From the NCBI GenBank assembly GCA_040220875.1, contig JAVJVX010000007.1, positions 62,001-126,000 of the forward strand: a DNA stretch of 64,000 nt. Direction: 5' to 3'. Position 1 is the stretch's first letter, and every line of letters starts with the position of its first letter. The notes below the pieces were generated by a model, which did no database searches, was not told where the DNA came from, and worked only from the letters and a program-made list of their open reading frames with translations. This stretch comes from Alphaproteobacteria bacterium. GTDB lineage: Bacteria > Pseudomonadota > Alphaproteobacteria > JAVJVX01. A program made the position numbers and the translations under genes. Of the stretch, positions 44,772-55,823 are shown one piece after another.

Positions 44772-46832
44772 ATGCCAAAACTCACGATCGACGGACAGGA
44801 AATCGAGGTGCCCGCGGGCATGACCGTCCTCCAGGCCTGCGAAATGGCCGGGAAGGAGATCCCGCGCTTCTGCTATCACGAGCGCCTGTCGATTGCCGGC
44901 AATTGCCGCATGTGCCTCGTCGAAATGGAAAAATCCCCGAAGCCCATCGCCAGTTGCGCGATGCCGGCCGCCGACAACATGGTGATTCATACCGACACGC
45001 CGATGGTGCACAAGGCCCGGCGGGGCGTGATGGAGATGCTGCTGATCAATCATCCGCTTGATTGCCCGATCTGCGATCAGGGCGGCGAGTGCGATCTGCA
45101 GGATCAGGCTATGGGCTACGGCGCCGGCCGCAGCCGGTTCTCCGAGAACAAGCGGGCCGTGCGCGACAAGAATCTGGGGCCGCTGATCAAGACGGTGATG
45201 ACGCGCTGCATCCATTGCACACGCTGTGTACGGTTCGCGACCGAGGTGGCGGGCGTCGAGGAACTCGGCGCGACCGGCCGGGGCGAGGACATGGAGATCG
45301 GCAATTATGTCGAAAAGGCACTGACCTCCGAACTCTCGGGGAACATGATCGACCTGTGCCCGGTGGGCGCACTGACCTCCAAGCCTTTCGCCTTTACCGC
45401 CCGACCGTGGGAACTGCGCAAGACCGAGACCGTGGACGTAATGGACGCGGTCGGGGCCAACGTCCGCGTCGATGCGCGCGGTTCGGAGGTGATGCGCGTG
45501 CTGCCGCGCCTTAACGAGGAAATCAATCAGGAGTGGATCACCGACAAAACCCGCTTCGCCTATGACGGGCTCAAGCGTCAACGCCTCGACCGGCCCTATG
45601 TCCGGCGCGGCGGTCGCCTCGAGGAGGCGAGCTGGCGGGAGGCCTTCGACGCGATTCAGGCGCGGCTGAGCGCGACGCCGCCGGACAGGATCGCAGCCAT
45701 CGCGGGGGATCTGGTGGATGCCGAATCCACCTTCGCTTTGAAATCCCTGATGGGGCGGCTGAACACGCCCCATCTCGATTGCCGGCAGGACGGGGCGCAC
45801 ATCGATCCCGCCGCGCGGGCGGGGTATCTGTTCAATACCACGATCGCCGGCATCATGGATGCGGATGCCTGCCTGCTCGTGGGCACGGATCCGCGCGCCG
45901 AGGCAGCGCTGATTAACGCGCGGCTGCGGGAACGGGCGCTTCGGGGCGGCTTCAAGGTGGCCAATATCGGACCCGCGCTCGATCTGACCTTTCCCGTCAC
46001 CCATCTGGGCGAGAGCGCAGATATCGTCGGGCAGATTGCGACAGGGTCTCATCCGTTTACCGAAACACTGGCCCAGGCGGCGCGGCCGATGCTCATCCTG
46101 GGCGAGGCCGCCCTTGCGCGTGCCGACGGCCCGGCCATTCTGGCTGCGTGCCGCGAGATCGCCGAGCGGACCGGCATGATCCTTGAGGACTGGAACGGGT
46201 TCAACCTGCTGCACAAGGCGGCCGGACGGGTGGGGGCGCTCGATCTCGGTTTCGTGCCTGGCGAGGACGGACGCGGTCTGGCCGGGATTCTCGCCGGCGC
46301 CCGCGCGGGCGAGATCGACATGGTCTATCTCCTTGGCGCGGACGAGATCGATATGGGCGCGCTGGGCGAGGCCTTTGTCATCTATCAGGGTCATCACGGC
46401 GATGCCGGTGCGAACCGGGCGGATGTGATTTTGCCGGGGGCGGCCTATACCGAGAAGGACGCGACCTATGTCAACACGGAAGGGCGGGCGCAGCGGGCCT
46501 ATCTGTCAGTCTTTCCACCCGGCGACGCGCGCGAGGACTGGAAGATCGTCCGGGCCCTGTCGGAACATGTTGGCCACAAGCTCCCCTTTGACAGCCTGGC
46601 CGAACTTCGCCAGCACATGATTAAGGCGGTCCCGGCGCTGGGCCGGCTGGACCGGATCGCTGCGGCGGAATGGGGGCATTTCGGTGCGACCGGAAAGATC
46701 GAGCCCGTGGCTTTCCGCTACCCGATTGGGACCTTTTACATGACCTGCCCCATCAGCCGTGCGTCAGCGACGATGGTGGCCTGCACGGCCGCCGTGCTGG
46801 ACGATCAGCGAAAGACGGGTACCGATGGTTGA
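44772..46832 (+). CDS. nuoG: NADH-quinone oxidoreductase subunit G
   Basis: A 686-residue subunit (75-kDa family). The N-terminus holds [2Fe-2S] N1b ([18 protein letters not shown]), then an N4/N5 region with [20 protein letters not shown]-type cysteines ([18 protein letters not shown]) and [10 protein letters not shown] ... DLCPVGAL. The rest is a molybdopterin-oxidoreductase-like domain that binds no molybdenum here. The E. coli-specific N7 cluster cysteines are not evident, as is usual in alphaproteobacteria. Its last eight bases overlap nuoH. Confidence 0.97.
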   Translation: MPKLTIDGQEIEVPAGMTVLQACEMAGKEIPRFCYHERLSIAGNCRMCLVEMEKSPKPIASCAMPAADNMVIHTDTPMVHKARRGVMEMLLINHPLDCPICDQGGECDLQDQAMGYGAGRSRFSENKRAVRDKNLGPLIKTVMTRCIHCTRCVRFATEVAGVEELGATGRGEDMEIGNYVEKALTSELSGNMIDLCPVGALTSKPFAFTARPWELRKTETVDVMDAVGANVRVDARGSEVMRVLPRLNEEINQEWITDKTRFAYDGLKRQRLDRPYVRRGGRLEEASWREAFDAIQARLSATPPDRIAAIAGDLVDAESTFALKSLMGRLNTPHLDCRQDGAHIDPAARAGYLFNTTIAGIMDADACLLVGTDPRAEAALINARLRERALRGGFKVANIGPALDLTFPVTHLGESADIVGQIATGSHPFTETLAQAARPMLILGEAALARADGPAILAACREIAERTGMILEDWNGFNLLHKAAGRVGALDLGFVPGEDGRGLAGILAGARAGEIDMVYLLGADEIDMGALGEAFVIYQGHHGDAGANRADVILPGAAYTEKDATYVNTEGRAQRAYLSVFPPGDAREDWKIVRALSEHVGHKLPFDSLAELRQHMIKAVPALGRLDRIAAAEWGHFGATGKIEPVAFRYPIGTFYMTCPISRASATMVACTAAVLDDQRKTGTDG

Positions 46833-47832
46833 GCTTTGGGACGGCTATATCTGGCCCGGGATCCTGATCGTCGGACAGATTATCATCTTCACGGTGGTGG
46901 TTCTGCTGGCCATCGCCTATCTGACCCTGGCCGAGCGCAAGGTGCTGGGCTTCATGCAGTATCGCAAGGGACCGACGAATGTGGGGCCTTTCGGCCTGCT
47001 GCAGCCCTTTGCCGATGGTCTCAAGATGTTCATGAAAGAGACCATCATCCCGTCCGGCGCCAACCGCTTCCTTTTCATCATGGCGCCGATGATCACCTTC
47101 ATCCTGTCCCTCGTGGCGTGGGCGGTCATCCCCGTCAGCGCCGGCTGGGTGATCGCCGATATCAACGTAGGCATTCTTTATCTGTTCGCCATTTCCTCGC
47201 TCGGCGTTTACGGAATTATTATCGCCGGCTGGGCGTCGAACTCGCGCTATTCCTTCCTGGGCGCGCTGCGCTCGGCGGCGCAGATGGTCTCTTACGAGGT
47301 ATCGATCGGCTTCGTCATCGTGACGGTCCTGCTCTGTGTCGGTTCTCTCAACCTGACCGATATCGTTATGGCACAGGAGAAGGTCTGGTTCGCCGTACCG
47401 TTGCTGCCAATGTTCGTGATCTACATGGTCTCGGCCCTGGCCGAATCGAACCGGACACCCTTCGATCTGCCCGAGGCGGAAGCCGAGCTGGTCTCGGGGT
47501 ATCATGTGGAATATTCCTCGATGACCTTTGGTCTGTTTTACATCGGCGAATATGGAAACATGATTGTCCTCTCGGCCCTGGGGACGATCCTTTTTCTTGG
47601 CGGCTGGCTGCCACCCTTCCAGATCGAACCCTTCACCTATGTGCCCGAGATCGTCTGGTTTGCGCTCAAGGTGGCGGTATTGCTGTTCTTTTTCCTGTGG
47701 GCGCGGGGCACCCTGCCGCGCTACCGCTACGATCAGTTGATGCGACTCGGCTGGAAGGTTTTCCTGCCCGTCTCGCTGGCCTGGGTGTTCATCACCGCCG
47801 GCGTGCTCGTGACAATGGGATGGACCCCGTGA
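46825..47832 (+). CDS. nuoH: NADH-quinone oxidoreductase subunit H
   Basis: A 335-residue membrane subunit with eight helices that closes the quinone tunnel. Conserved: [45 protein letters not shown] and [26 protein letters not shown], the charged loop next to NuoB and NuoD. The chosen ATG overlaps the end of nuoG; longer upstream frame belongs to nuoG in another frame. Confidence 0.98.
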   Translation: MVELWDGYIWPGILIVGQIIIFTVVVLLAIAYLTLAERKVLGFMQYRKGPTNVGPFGLLQPFADGLKMFMKETIIPSGANRFLFIMAPMITFILSLVAWAVIPVSAGWVIADINVGILYLFAISSLGVYGIIIAGWASNSRYSFLGALRSAAQMVSYEVSIGFVIVTVLLCVGSLNLTDIVMAQEKVWFAVPLLPMFVIYMVSALAESNRTPFDLPEAEAELVSGYHVEYSSMTFGLFYIGEYGNMIVLSALGTILFLGGWLPPFQIEPFTYVPEIVWFALKVAVLLFFFLWARGTLPRYRYDQLMRLGWKVFLPVSLAWVFITAGVLVTMGWTP

Positions 47833-47873
47833 GGGGGTGGACGCTCCCCTGCGGCTGGATTAGGTAGACGGCT

Positions 47874-48362
47874 ATGGCTTGGCTTGACAGAACGGCACGC
47901 GCGGTCCTCCTGACGGAACTGATCAGGGGTTTCGGCATAACGCTGAAATTCATGTTTCGGCAGAAGGTCACGTTGGATTATCCGAACGAGAAAGGACCTC
48001 TCAGCCCGCGTTTCCGGGGTGAGCACGCGTTACGGCGGTATCCGAACGGGGAGGAGCGCTGCATTGCCTGCAAGCTTTGCGAGGCGATCTGCCCGGCGCT
48101 GGCGATCACCATCGAGGCGGAGCCCCGCGATGACGGCAGCCGTCGGACGACGCGTTATGACATCGACATGACGAAATGTATTTATTGCGGTCTTTGCGAG
48201 GAGGCCTGTCCGGTGGATGCCATCGTGGAAGGCCCGAATTTCGAATTCGCGACGGAGACCCGCGAAGAGCTCATGTATAACAAGGACAAGCTTCTGGCAA
48301 ACGGTGACCGGTGGGAAACCGAGCTGGCTCGGAATTTGGCGCTGGACGCGCCTTATCGTTAA
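47874..48362 (+). CDS. nuoI: NADH-quinone oxidoreductase subunit I
   Basis: A 162-residue subunit (TYKY family) with two [4Fe-4S] clusters, N6a and N6b. The ligands are in two classical motifs: [13 protein letters not shown] and [13 protein letters not shown]. It relays electrons from NuoG towards NuoB. An amphipathic N-terminal helix ([18 protein letters not shown]) lies on the membrane arm. Confidence 0.98.
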   Translation: MAWLDRTARAVLLTELIRGFGITLKFMFRQKVTLDYPNEKGPLSPRFRGEHALRRYPNGEERCIACKLCEAICPALAITIEAEPRDDGSRRTTRYDIDMTKCIYCGLCEEACPVDAIVEGPNFEFATETREELMYNKDKLLANGDRWETELARNLALDAPYR

Positions 48363-48410
48363 ACGTGGCCGATAAACCCGGCCGATAATACTGGGGTGGA
48401 TGGACTGAAC

Positions 48411-49025
48411 ATGATTCTCTCGGCGCTCGCTTTTTACGTTTTTGCGGCCGTGACGCTGTTCAGCGGCGCAATGGTCGTCGCCGCGCGTAATCCGGTTCAC
48501 TCCGTCCTGTTTCTGATCCTGGCCTTTTTCAATTCGGCCGGCCTGTTCGTGCTTCTGGGTGCCGAGTTCATCGCGATGATCCTGATCATCGTCTATGTCG
48601 GCGCCGTCGCCGTCCTGTTCCTGTTCGTAGTGATGATGCTGGACATAAACTTTGCGCGGCTGCGACAGGGATTTTCCCAGTATCTGCCGATCGGGGGCGT
48701 GATCGGCCTCGTTCTTCTGGCGGAACTGCTGCTGGTGGGGGCCGGCTGGGTTTTTGCGCCCGCGGCCGAGGGGAGCCGCGGCGCACCGACGCCGGCGGCG
48801 AGCGAGGTGACGAACAGTCATGCCCTCGGCAATATTCTCTATACGGACTACATCTATCTGTTCCAGGCGGCGGGCGTGATCCTGCTGGTCGCCATGATTG
48901 GCGCGATCGTGCTGACCCACCGTTTCCGCGAAGGGGTGCGCAAGCAGAAGATCGCGCAGCAAGTGTCGCGCCGGCGCGAGGATTCGGTCGAGGTCGTGGA
49001 CGTGCCGGTGGGCAAGGGGGTCTGA
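48411..49025 (+). CDS. nuoJ: NADH-quinone oxidoreductase subunit J
   Basis: A 204-residue membrane subunit with five helices. Conserved parts: [29 protein letters not shown] and [21 protein letters not shown], which contains the pi-bulge helix central to coupling. The ATG at 48411 is preceded by GGGGTGGATGGA; an in-frame GTG five codons upstream is an alternative. The C-terminal tail ([16 protein letters not shown]) is charged and cytoplasmic. Confidence 0.97.
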   Translation: MILSALAFYVFAAVTLFSGAMVVAARNPVHSVLFLILAFFNSAGLFVLLGAEFIAMILIIVYVGAVAVLFLFVVMMLDINFARLRQGFSQYLPIGGVIGLVLLAELLLVGAGWVFAPAAEGSRGAPTPAASEVTNSHALGNILYTDYIYLFQAAGVILLVAMIGAIVLTHRFREGVRKQKIAQQVSRRREDSVEVVDVPVGKGV

Positions 49026-49027
49026 GA

Positions 49028-49339
49028 ATGCTCGAAATCGGTCTTGCCCATTATCTCGGCGTTGCCGCCATCCTGTTCACGCTCGGGATTTTCGGCATCT
49101 TCCTCAACCGGAAGAACGTCATCATCATCCTCATGTCGATCGAGTTGATGCTGCTGGCTGTCAACATTAATTTCGTCGCATTCTCGGCCTTCCTCGGGGA
49201 CCTCGTGGGGCAGGTCTTCGCCATGTTCGTCCTGACCGTGGCGGCGGCCGAGGCGGCAATCGGCCTTGCGATTCTGGTGATCTATTTCCGCAACCGCGGG
49301 ACGATCGAGGTCGAGAACATCAATCTGATGAAGGGGTAG
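49028..49339 (+). CDS. nuoK: NADH-quinone oxidoreductase subunit K
   Basis: A 103-residue membrane subunit with three helices. The two buried glutamates of the proton path are in [14 protein letters not shown] and [12 protein letters not shown]. It begins two bases after the nuoJ stop and ends five bases before nuoL, in line with tight operon packing. Confidence 0.98.
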   Translation: MLEIGLAHYLGVAAILFTLGIFGIFLNRKNVIIILMSIELMLLAVNINFVAFSAFLGDLVGQVFAMFVLTVAAAEAAIGLAILVIYFRNRGTIEVENINLMKG

Positions 49340-49344
49340 GGGGG

Positions 49345-51279
49345 TTGATCTTTATCGTCACCGTATTCCTGCCCCTTCTGGGGGCGGTGCTGGCCGGGCT
49401 GTTCGGCCGCGTGCTCGGCGACAAGGGGGCCGAGGTGGTCACCAGCGGCTTCATGCTGGTGTCCGCCGTGCTCTCCGTGCTGATCCTGCAAGACGTCGCG
49501 CTGGAGCAGAACGTCTATAATGTCCATGTGCTGAGCTGGGTGAGCTCGGGCGGTCTGGCCTTCGACTGGGCGCTCAAGATCGATAGCCTTACCGCGGTGA
49601 TGATCTTCGTCGTTACGGTCGTCTCCAGCATGGTGCATGTCTATTCCATCGGCTACATGCACCACGACAAGTCGATCCCGCGATTCTTCTCCTATCTCAG
49701 CCTTTTCACCTTCTTCATGCTCATGCTGGTCACCTCGGACAACCTGGTGCAGCTTTATTTCGGCTGGGAAGGGGTCGGGCTGGCCTCCTACCTCCTGATC
49801 GGGTTCTGGTATGACCGGCCCAGCGCCAATGCGGCCGCGATCAAGGCGTTCCTTGTCAACCGGGTGGGTGATTTCGGCTTTGCGCTCGGCATATTTGCCT
49901 GCTTCGTGCTGTTTGGCACTGTGCAGCTCGATGCGATCTTTGCCGCCGCGCCCGAAAAGGCCGGCATGGTGCTTGAGTTTCTCGGGGCCGAGATCGATGC
50001 GCTGACGCTGGTTTGCCTGTTGCTTTTCGTGGGCGCCATGGGCAAATCGGCGCAACTGCCGCTGCATACCTGGCTGCCCGACGCAATGGAGGGCCCGACG
50101 CCCGTCTCGGCCCTGATCCATGCCGCGACAATGGTAACGGCCGGAGTCTTTCTGGTGTGCCGGATGTCACCGGTTTTCGAATACGCGCCGGCGGCCCTGG
50201 ATGTCGTCGTCTTCGTAGGCGCGACGACGGCGTTCTTCGCCGCCACCGTGGCGCTTACGCAGAACGACATCAAGCGCGTGATTGCCTATTCCACCTGCAG
50301 CCAGCTGGGATACATGTTTTTCGCCGCAGGTGTCGGAGCCTACGGCGCGGCCATGTTCCACCTGATGACGCATGCCTTCTTCAAGGCGCTCCTGTTCCTC
50401 GGCGCGGGCTCCGTGATCCACGCCATGTCGGATGAGCAGGACATGCGCCGGATGGGCGGCATCTGGCGGGAAATCCCCCTGACCTATGCGCTGATGTGGA
50501 TCGGCTCGCTGGCGCTGGCGGGCGTCCCCTTCTTCGCCGGCTATTACTCCAAGGACATGATCCTCGAATCCGCGTGGGCGGCCCAGTCGGGCCTCGGCCG
50601 GTACGCCTTCGTCTTTGGCCTGATCGCAGCGCTCATGACGGCCTTCTATTCCTGGCGGCTCATTATCATGACCTTCCACGGCCGGCCGCGTGCCGACGAG
50701 GCGGTCATGGCACATGTCCACGAATCGCCCAAGGTCATGATCGTGCCGCTTCTGGTGCTGGCCGCCGGCGCGATCTTTTCGGGCTATATCGGTTACGGGC
50801 ATTTCGTGGGCGACAATCTCTCGGCCTTCTGGGGTAACTCCCTCCTGATGCTGGGCGATCCGAACATCATCGAGCGTGCCCACCATGTGCCGGGCTGGGT
50901 GAAGCTGTCGCCCATCGTGATGGGGGCGGCCGGCATCCTCCTCGCCTACCTGCTCTATATGGTCTGGCCGCGCCTGCCCGGCTGGATTGCCACGCATTTC
51001 CGCGAGCTGTATCTCTTTTCCTTCAACAAATGGTATTTCGACGAGCTGTATGACCGGATCTTCGTGAGGCCGGCCAAGCGGTTGGGCTGGGGCCTCTGGA
51101 AGGGAGGCGACGGCGACCTGATCGATGGCGTCGGGCCGGACGGGCTCGCGGCGGTGACACGCAACCTCGCCCGGCGCGCCGTCAGGCTGCAATCAGGTTA
51201 TGTTTATCACTACGCCTTCGCCATGCTGATCGGCGTGGTGATTTTCGTGACCTGGTATCTTTTCGGACTGGTGGGCTAG
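49345..51279 (+). CDS. nuoL: NADH-quinone oxidoreductase subunit L
   Basis: A 644-residue antiporter-like subunit at the far end of the membrane arm. It has about 16 helices. The conserved Glu and Lys residues lie in YFGWEGVGLASYLLIGFWY and MGKSAQLPLHTWLPDAMEGPTPVSALIHAATMV (given in parts), with HAFFKALLFLGAG. The C-terminal lateral helix follows around LYLFSFNKWYFDELYDR. The start codon is TTG at 49345 with AGGGGTAGGGGG upstream, an unusual start in this operon. Confidence 0.97.
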   Translation: MIFIVTVFLPLLGAVLAGLFGRVLGDKGAEVVTSGFMLVSAVLSVLILQDVALEQNVYNVHVLSWVSSGGLAFDWALKIDSLTAVMIFVVTVVSSMVHVYSIGYMHHDKSIPRFFSYLSLFTFFMLMLVTSDNLVQLYFGWEGVGLASYLLIGFWYDRPSANAAAIKAFLVNRVGDFGFALGIFACFVLFGTVQLDAIFAAAPEKAGMVLEFLGAEIDALTLVCLLLFVGAMGKSAQLPLHTWLPDAMEGPTPVSALIHAATMVTAGVFLVCRMSPVFEYAPAALDVVVFVGATTAFFAATVALTQNDIKRVIAYSTCSQLGYMFFAAGVGAYGAAMFHLMTHAFFKALLFLGAGSVIHAMSDEQDMRRMGGIWREIPLTYALMWIGSLALAGVPFFAGYYSKDMILESAWAAQSGLGRYAFVFGLIAALMTAFYSWRLIIMTFHGRPRADEAVMAHVHESPKVMIVPLLVLAAGAIFSGYIGYGHFVGDNLSAFWGNSLLMLGDPNIIERAHHVPGWVKLSPIVMGAAGILLAYLLYMVWPRLPGWIATHFRELYLFSFNKWYFDELYDRIFVRPAKRLGWGLWKGGDGDLIDGVGPDGLAAVTRNLARRAVRLQSGYVYHYAFAMLIGVVIFVTWYLFGLVG

Positions 51280-51282
51280 ACC

Positions 51283-52824
51283 ATGAACGACTGGCCGCTC
51301 CTGTCCCTGCTGATCTTCCTGCCGCTCCTGGGCGCAACATTCGTTCTCATCATCCGGGGCGAGGATGAGACGGTAGTCAATAATGCGCGCAGCGTGGCGC
51401 TGTGGACTTCACTCGTCACCTTTGCCCTGTCACTGGCCCTCTGGATCAATTTCGATACATCGACAGCGGATTTCCAGTTTGTCGAGCGGCGCAACTGGTT
51501 CCCCGAGCTGAACATCGCCTACCACGTGGGCGTCGACGGCATCTCGATGCTTTTTGTTCTGCTCGCCACGTTTCTGACACCAATCTGCATTCTGTCGAGC
51601 TGGGGCGCGGTCAAGACACGCGTCAAGGAATACATGATCGCCTTCCTGGTCCTCGAGACCATGATGGTGGGTATGTTCGTGGCGCTTGACTACGTGCTGT
51701 TCTATCTGTTCTTCGAGGGCGTCCTGATTCCGATGTTTCTGATCATCGGTGTCTGGGGCGGCGAGAGGCGCGTCTACGCCGCTTTCAAGTTCTTTCTGTT
51801 TACGCTCGCGGGCTCGGTCCTGATGCTGGTGGCACTGCTGGCAATGTATCTGCAGGCCGGCACGGCCGATATTCCAACGCTGCTCAAGACCGATTTTCCC
51901 TACGCCATGCAGATCTGGCTGTGGCTGGCGCTTTTTGCCTCCTTCGCCGTGAAGGTGCCGATGTGGCCGGTGCATACATGGCTCCCCGATGCTCATGTGG
52001 AGGCGCCGACGGCGGGATCGGTCATCCTGGCCGGCGTGCTTCTGAAAATGGGTGCTTACGGGTTTCTCAGGTTCTCTATCCCGATGCTGCCCGAGGCGTC
52101 CGCCTTCTTCACGCCCTTCATCTTTACGCTGAGCGTGATCGCCGTGATCTACACCTCCCTCGTCGCGCTGGCGCAGGAGGATATGAAGAAGCTCATCGCC
52201 TATTCATCGGTGGCTCATATGGGCTTTGTGACGATGGGTATCTTTACGGTCAACGTGCAGGGGCTCGAGGGCGCGCTTTTCACGATGCTGAGCCACGGCA
52301 TCGTTTCGGGTGCGCTGTTCCTGTGTGTCGGTGTCGTCTACGATCGGCTGCACACGCGCGAGATCGCGCGCTATGGCGGCCTGGTCCATCGGATGCCCGT
52401 CTACGCTGCGGTTTTCCTGGTGTTCACTCTCGCCTCGATCGGACTTCCCGGCACCAGCGGATTTATCGGCGAATTTCTCAGCCTGGCCGGCGCCTATCAG
52501 GTGAGCACGCTGGTGGCGGCGCTTGCGGCGACGGGTGTGATCCTCGGCGCGGCTTATATGCTGTGGCTGTACCGGCGTGTCGTTTTCGGCAAGCTGGAGA
52601 AGCCGGATCTGAAGAACCTTCTGGATCTTTCTCCGCGGGAAATCATCATCTTCGCGCCGCTCGTTCTCGTCGTGCTGTGGATGGGCATCTATCCGGCACC
52701 GATTCTTGACGTGTTCCATGCCTCCGTCGCCAACCTGATCCAGGATTATGAAACCTCGCTCGCCGCAGCGAATGCCACGGGCCGCGTCGAGGTCGACTTC
52801 GCCTGGCTCGGCGGCGGACGATAG
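51283..52824 (+). CDS. nuoM: NADH-quinone oxidoreductase subunit M
   Basis: A 513-residue antiporter-like proton-pumping subunit with about 14 helices. Conserved motifs: [46 protein letters not shown] (in parts) and [15 protein letters not shown]. It starts three bases after the nuoL stop. Confidence 0.98.
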   Translation: MNDWPLLSLLIFLPLLGATFVLIIRGEDETVVNNARSVALWTSLVTFALSLALWINFDTSTADFQFVERRNWFPELNIAYHVGVDGISMLFVLLATFLTPICILSSWGAVKTRVKEYMIAFLVLETMMVGMFVALDYVLFYLFFEGVLIPMFLIIGVWGGERRVYAAFKFFLFTLAGSVLMLVALLAMYLQAGTADIPTLLKTDFPYAMQIWLWLALFASFAVKVPMWPVHTWLPDAHVEAPTAGSVILAGVLLKMGAYGFLRFSIPMLPEASAFFTPFIFTLSVIAVIYTSLVALAQEDMKKLIAYSSVAHMGFVTMGIFTVNVQGLEGALFTMLSHGIVSGALFLCVGVVYDRLHTREIARYGGLVHRMPVYAAVFLVFTLASIGLPGTSGFIGEFLSLAGAYQVSTLVAALAATGVILGAAYMLWLYRRVVFGKLEKPDLKNLLDLSPREIIIFAPLVLVVLWMGIYPAPILDVFHASVANLIQDYETSLAAANATGRVEVDFAWLGGGR

Positions 52825-52833
52825 GAGAGCTGG

Positions 52834-54279
52834 ATGGAAGGCCTTAACGATCTTCTCACCGCGTCGCCGGAGCTGTTTCTCGCCCTTTCGGGGATGGGGC
52901 TGCTCATGGCCGGCGTCTATACCAACCAGCAGGCGGTGCGCGCTGTATCCTGGATGGCTCTTGGCGCGTTCGCGCTGTCGGCGGTGCTTCTCTGGACGGT
53001 CGTTCCGACCGGTGCCGTGGTCTTCAACGATCTTTTCATTACCGACCCGTTCGGGCGGTTTATCAAGACGCTGGTTCTCTTGGGTGCCTCGGCGGCATTG
53101 CTCCTGTCCATGGATTACGCCGAACGCGAGGGCATGCGCCGATTCGAATTTCCCGTTCTGATTGTCTTCGCGACACTCGGCATGATGATGATGGTCTCGG
53201 CCAACGGGCTGATCGCCCTTTATGTCGGACTCGAGCTGCAGAGCCTGGCGCTCTACGTGCTGGCCGCCTTTCAGCGCGATTCGACCCGCTCGACCGAAGC
53301 GGGGCTCAAATACTTCGTCCTCGGCGCGCTGTCCTCCGGCATGCTTCTTTACGGTTGCTCGCTCATCTACGGTTTTACCGGGACGACTGAATTCGGTGCC
53401 CTCTCGACAATGTTCGCGGACGGGTTCGAGGTGTCGGTCGGGCTGGTTTTCGGGCTGGTATTCCTGATCTCGGGTCTCGCCTTCAAGGTGTCGGCGGTGC
53501 CGTTCCATATGTGGACGCCCGACGTCTATCAGGGCGCGCCCACGGCCGTGACCGCGTTTTTCGCGGCCGCCCCGAAATTCGCCGCGATGGGGCTTTTCGT
53601 CCGGGTTCTAATCGGACCTTTCGGGGACCTTTCGGCCGAGTGGTCACAGGTGATCGTTCTGCTCGCCATTGCCTCGATGGTGCTGGCTGCCTTTGCGGCG
53701 ATCGGGCAGAGCAACATCAAGAGGCTGATGGCCTACAGCTCCATCGGCCATGTGGGCTATGCGCTTATCGGCCTTGCGACGGCGACCGAAAGCGGCGTCA
53801 ACAGCCTGCTGGTGTACATGTCGATCTATCTGTTCATGGTGATCGGCACCTTCGCCTGCATCATGTGCATGCGCCAGCGCGGCATCATGGCGGAAGAAAT
53901 CACCGACCTTGCGGGGCTGTCGCGAAACCAGCCCGTGCTGGCCTTCATCCTCGCCGCGCTGATGTTCTCGATGGCCGGGATTCCCCCGCTCGCGGGCTTT
54001 TTCGGCAAGCTTTACGTGTTCTTGGCGGCGGTCGAGGCGGGACGCTACATCCTTGCGGTAATCGGCGTCCTCTCAAGTGTCGTGGCTGCCTATTATTATC
54101 TGCGCATCGTCAAGATCATGTATTTTGACGTGCCGGGCGATCTGTTCGACCGGCCAATCGGACGTGAAATTTCCGTGGTGCTGGCTGTATCCGCCGTCGT
54201 GGTCCTGTTTTTCTTTGTTTATCCCGCGCCGATCACGGCCGGGGCCCGGACGGCGGCGGCATCTTTGTTTGCCGGCTAG
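52834..54279 (+). CDS. nuoN: NADH-quinone oxidoreductase subunit N
   Basis: A 481-residue antiporter-like subunit with about 14 helices, last gene of the nuo operon. Conserved: YVGLELQSLALYVLAAF, EAGLKYFVLGALSSGM, KVSAVPFHMWTPDVYQGAPT and KRLMAYSSIGHVGYALIG. The ATG follows GATAGGAGAGCTGG. birA begins nine bases after the stop, so transcription probably reads on. Confidence 0.98.
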   Translation: MEGLNDLLTASPELFLALSGMGLLMAGVYTNQQAVRAVSWMALGAFALSAVLLWTVVPTGAVVFNDLFITDPFGRFIKTLVLLGASAALLLSMDYAEREGMRRFEFPVLIVFATLGMMMMVSANGLIALYVGLELQSLALYVLAAFQRDSTRSTEAGLKYFVLGALSSGMLLYGCSLIYGFTGTTEFGALSTMFADGFEVSVGLVFGLVFLISGLAFKVSAVPFHMWTPDVYQGAPTAVTAFFAAAPKFAAMGLFVRVLIGPFGDLSAEWSQVIVLLAIASMVLAAFAAIGQSNIKRLMAYSSIGHVGYALIGLATATESGVNSLLVYMSIYLFMVIGTFACIMCMRQRGIMAEEITDLAGLSRNQPVLAFILAALMFSMAGIPPLAGFFGKLYVFLAAVEAGRYILAVIGVLSSVVAAYYYLRIVKIMYFDVPGDLFDRPIGREISVVLAVSAVVVLFFFVYPAPITAGARTAAASLFAG

Positions 54280-54288
54280 GCGGACATC

Positions 54289-55044
54289 TTGATCCTCTCC
54301 TGGGACATCCGGTCGTTCGAACGGCTGGAGAGCACGAACCGTGAGGCGCAAGCGCAGGCGGCCGCCGGCGCGCGGGAAGGGGCCGTCATCTGGGCACGCG
54401 AACAAACGGCGGGTTACGGGCGACGGGGCCGGGCCTGGATGGCGGGAACGGACAATCTCACGGCCTCGGTCATTCTGCGGCCCGAACGGGCGGCGCGGGA
54501 GACGGGCCAACTCGCCTTCGTCCTCGCCCTCGCGATCGGCGAGGCACTGTCGGACCCGGCGGCGGCGGGCGGCGCGGCCATCGGGTACAAATGGCCGAAT
54601 GACGTGCTGCTGAACGGACGCAAGCTAGGGGGTATTCTGCTGGAATCAAGTTTCCGGGGGGATCGGGCGGAATGGGTTGTGGCCGGGTTCGGGGTCAATT
54701 TGCGCAATCACCCGACCAATGCGATTTTCCCGGCGACCGATCTTTTGGCTGAAGGCGTCGTCGCGCCCGAACCGGGGGATTGTCTCGACGCGGTGCTGGC
54801 GGCTCTCGCTCCCCTCTATCGGATGTGGACGGGGGACGGGTTCGCTGCCATCCGGGCGCGCTGGCGCGAAAAAGCGGTGGGCCTGGGTGAAATGGCCGAG
54901 CTCCGCCTCGCCGATGAGACCTTCGAGGCGCGGCTCGTCGACCTCGACGACGAGGGGGCGCTTCTGGTTGCCGGGCGAGGGGGGCAAAGACGGATCCACG
55001 CCGGTGAAGTATTCTGGCCACCCCAAGATCGGGAGCCTCTGTGA
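54289..55044 (+). CDS. birA: Biotin-[acetyl-CoA carboxylase] ligase
   Basis: A 251-residue biotin protein ligase without the N-terminal DNA-binding domain of E. coli BirA (group I enzyme, so not a repressor). It has ESTNREAQA, the biotinyl-AMP loop AREQTAGYGRRGRAWMA, and YKWPNDVLLNGRKLGGILLE with the catalytic Lys. A small C-terminal SH3-like domain follows. It starts at TTG nine bases after nuoN and its TGA overlaps the ATG of coaX. Placement after nuoN is common in alphaproteobacteria. Confidence 0.95.
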   Translation: MILSWDIRSFERLESTNREAQAQAAAGAREGAVIWAREQTAGYGRRGRAWMAGTDNLTASVILRPERAARETGQLAFVLALAIGEALSDPAAAGGAAIGYKWPNDVLLNGRKLGGILLESSFRGDRAEWVVAGFGVNLRNHPTNAIFPATDLLAEGVVAPEPGDCLDAVLAALAPLYRMWTGDGFAAIRARWREKAVGLGEMAELRLADETFEARLVDLDDEGALLVAGRGGQRRIHAGEVFWPPQDREPL

Positions 55045-55823
55045 TGCTGGTCGCGATCGATTCGGGAAACACCAATCTCGTGGCAGGGCTTTACCGGGGT
55101 GACAGGCTGCTGGGTTCGTGGCGGCGGGAAACCGGCCGGGACCGCACGGCGGCCGAATTGTACGCCTGGCTGGAAACCGCACTCTCGGAGACCGGGATCG
55201 AGGCGCGGCAGGTCACGGCAGCCGCGATCGCCAACGTGGTCCCGTCGGCCGATTTGATGCTGCAACGCATGTTTACCCGCCATTTTTCCCTGACCCCCCT
55301 TGTCATCGGCGATCCGGACGTCGATCTTGGTATCGAGGTCAGGCTGGACCGCCCGAGTGAGGTCGGCGCCGATCGGCTGGTCAACGCGATTGCCGCGTTC
55401 GCGCGCTATGGCGGCCCGCTGATTGTCGTGGATTTCGGGACCGCAACCACTTTCGACGTCGTCGGGGCAGACGGGGCCTATCTGGGGGGCGCCATCGCAC
55501 CCGGCATCAATCTCTCGCTTGACGCGCTGCATCGCGCGGCCGCGAAGCTGCCGGACATCGCCATCGAAAGGCCCGAGAGGGCGATCGGTCGCTCCACCGT
55601 CCAGGCGATGCAGTCGGGTATTTACTGGGGCTATGTCAGCCTGGTGGAAGGCATGATTGAACGGATCAGACAGGAACAGGGCAACCCCCGCATGGCCGCC
55701 GTCGCCACGGGCGGGCTGGCCCCCCTCTTTCTCGACGAGGTCACGGCGATCTCGAGGGCTGACAGCGATCTCACGCTCTTCGGCCTGTATCTCGTGGCGC
55801 GCGGCAACGGGCTTGTGACATGA
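55044..55823 (+). CDS. coaX: Pantothenate kinase, type III
   Basis: A 259-residue type III pantothenate kinase, the first step to coenzyme A. The ASKHA-fold motifs are DSGNTNLVAGLY (phosphate 1), VVDFGTATTFDVVG (phosphate 2) and GGAIAPGI, with RPSEVGADRLVNAIAA at the substrate site. The ATG overlaps the birA stop (TGATG); a GTG one codon earlier is in frame. Its own stop overlaps the next gene by four bases. Confidence 0.96.
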   Translation: MLVAIDSGNTNLVAGLYRGDRLLGSWRRETGRDRTAAELYAWLETALSETGIEARQVTAAAIANVVPSADLMLQRMFTRHFSLTPLVIGDPDVDLGIEVRLDRPSEVGADRLVNAIAAFARYGGPLIVVDFGTATTFDVVGADGAYLGGAIAPGINLSLDALHRAAAKLPDIAIERPERAIGRSTVQAMQSGIYWGYVSLVEGMIERIRQEQGNPRMAAVATGGLAPLFLDEVTAISRADSDLTLFGLYLVARGNGLVT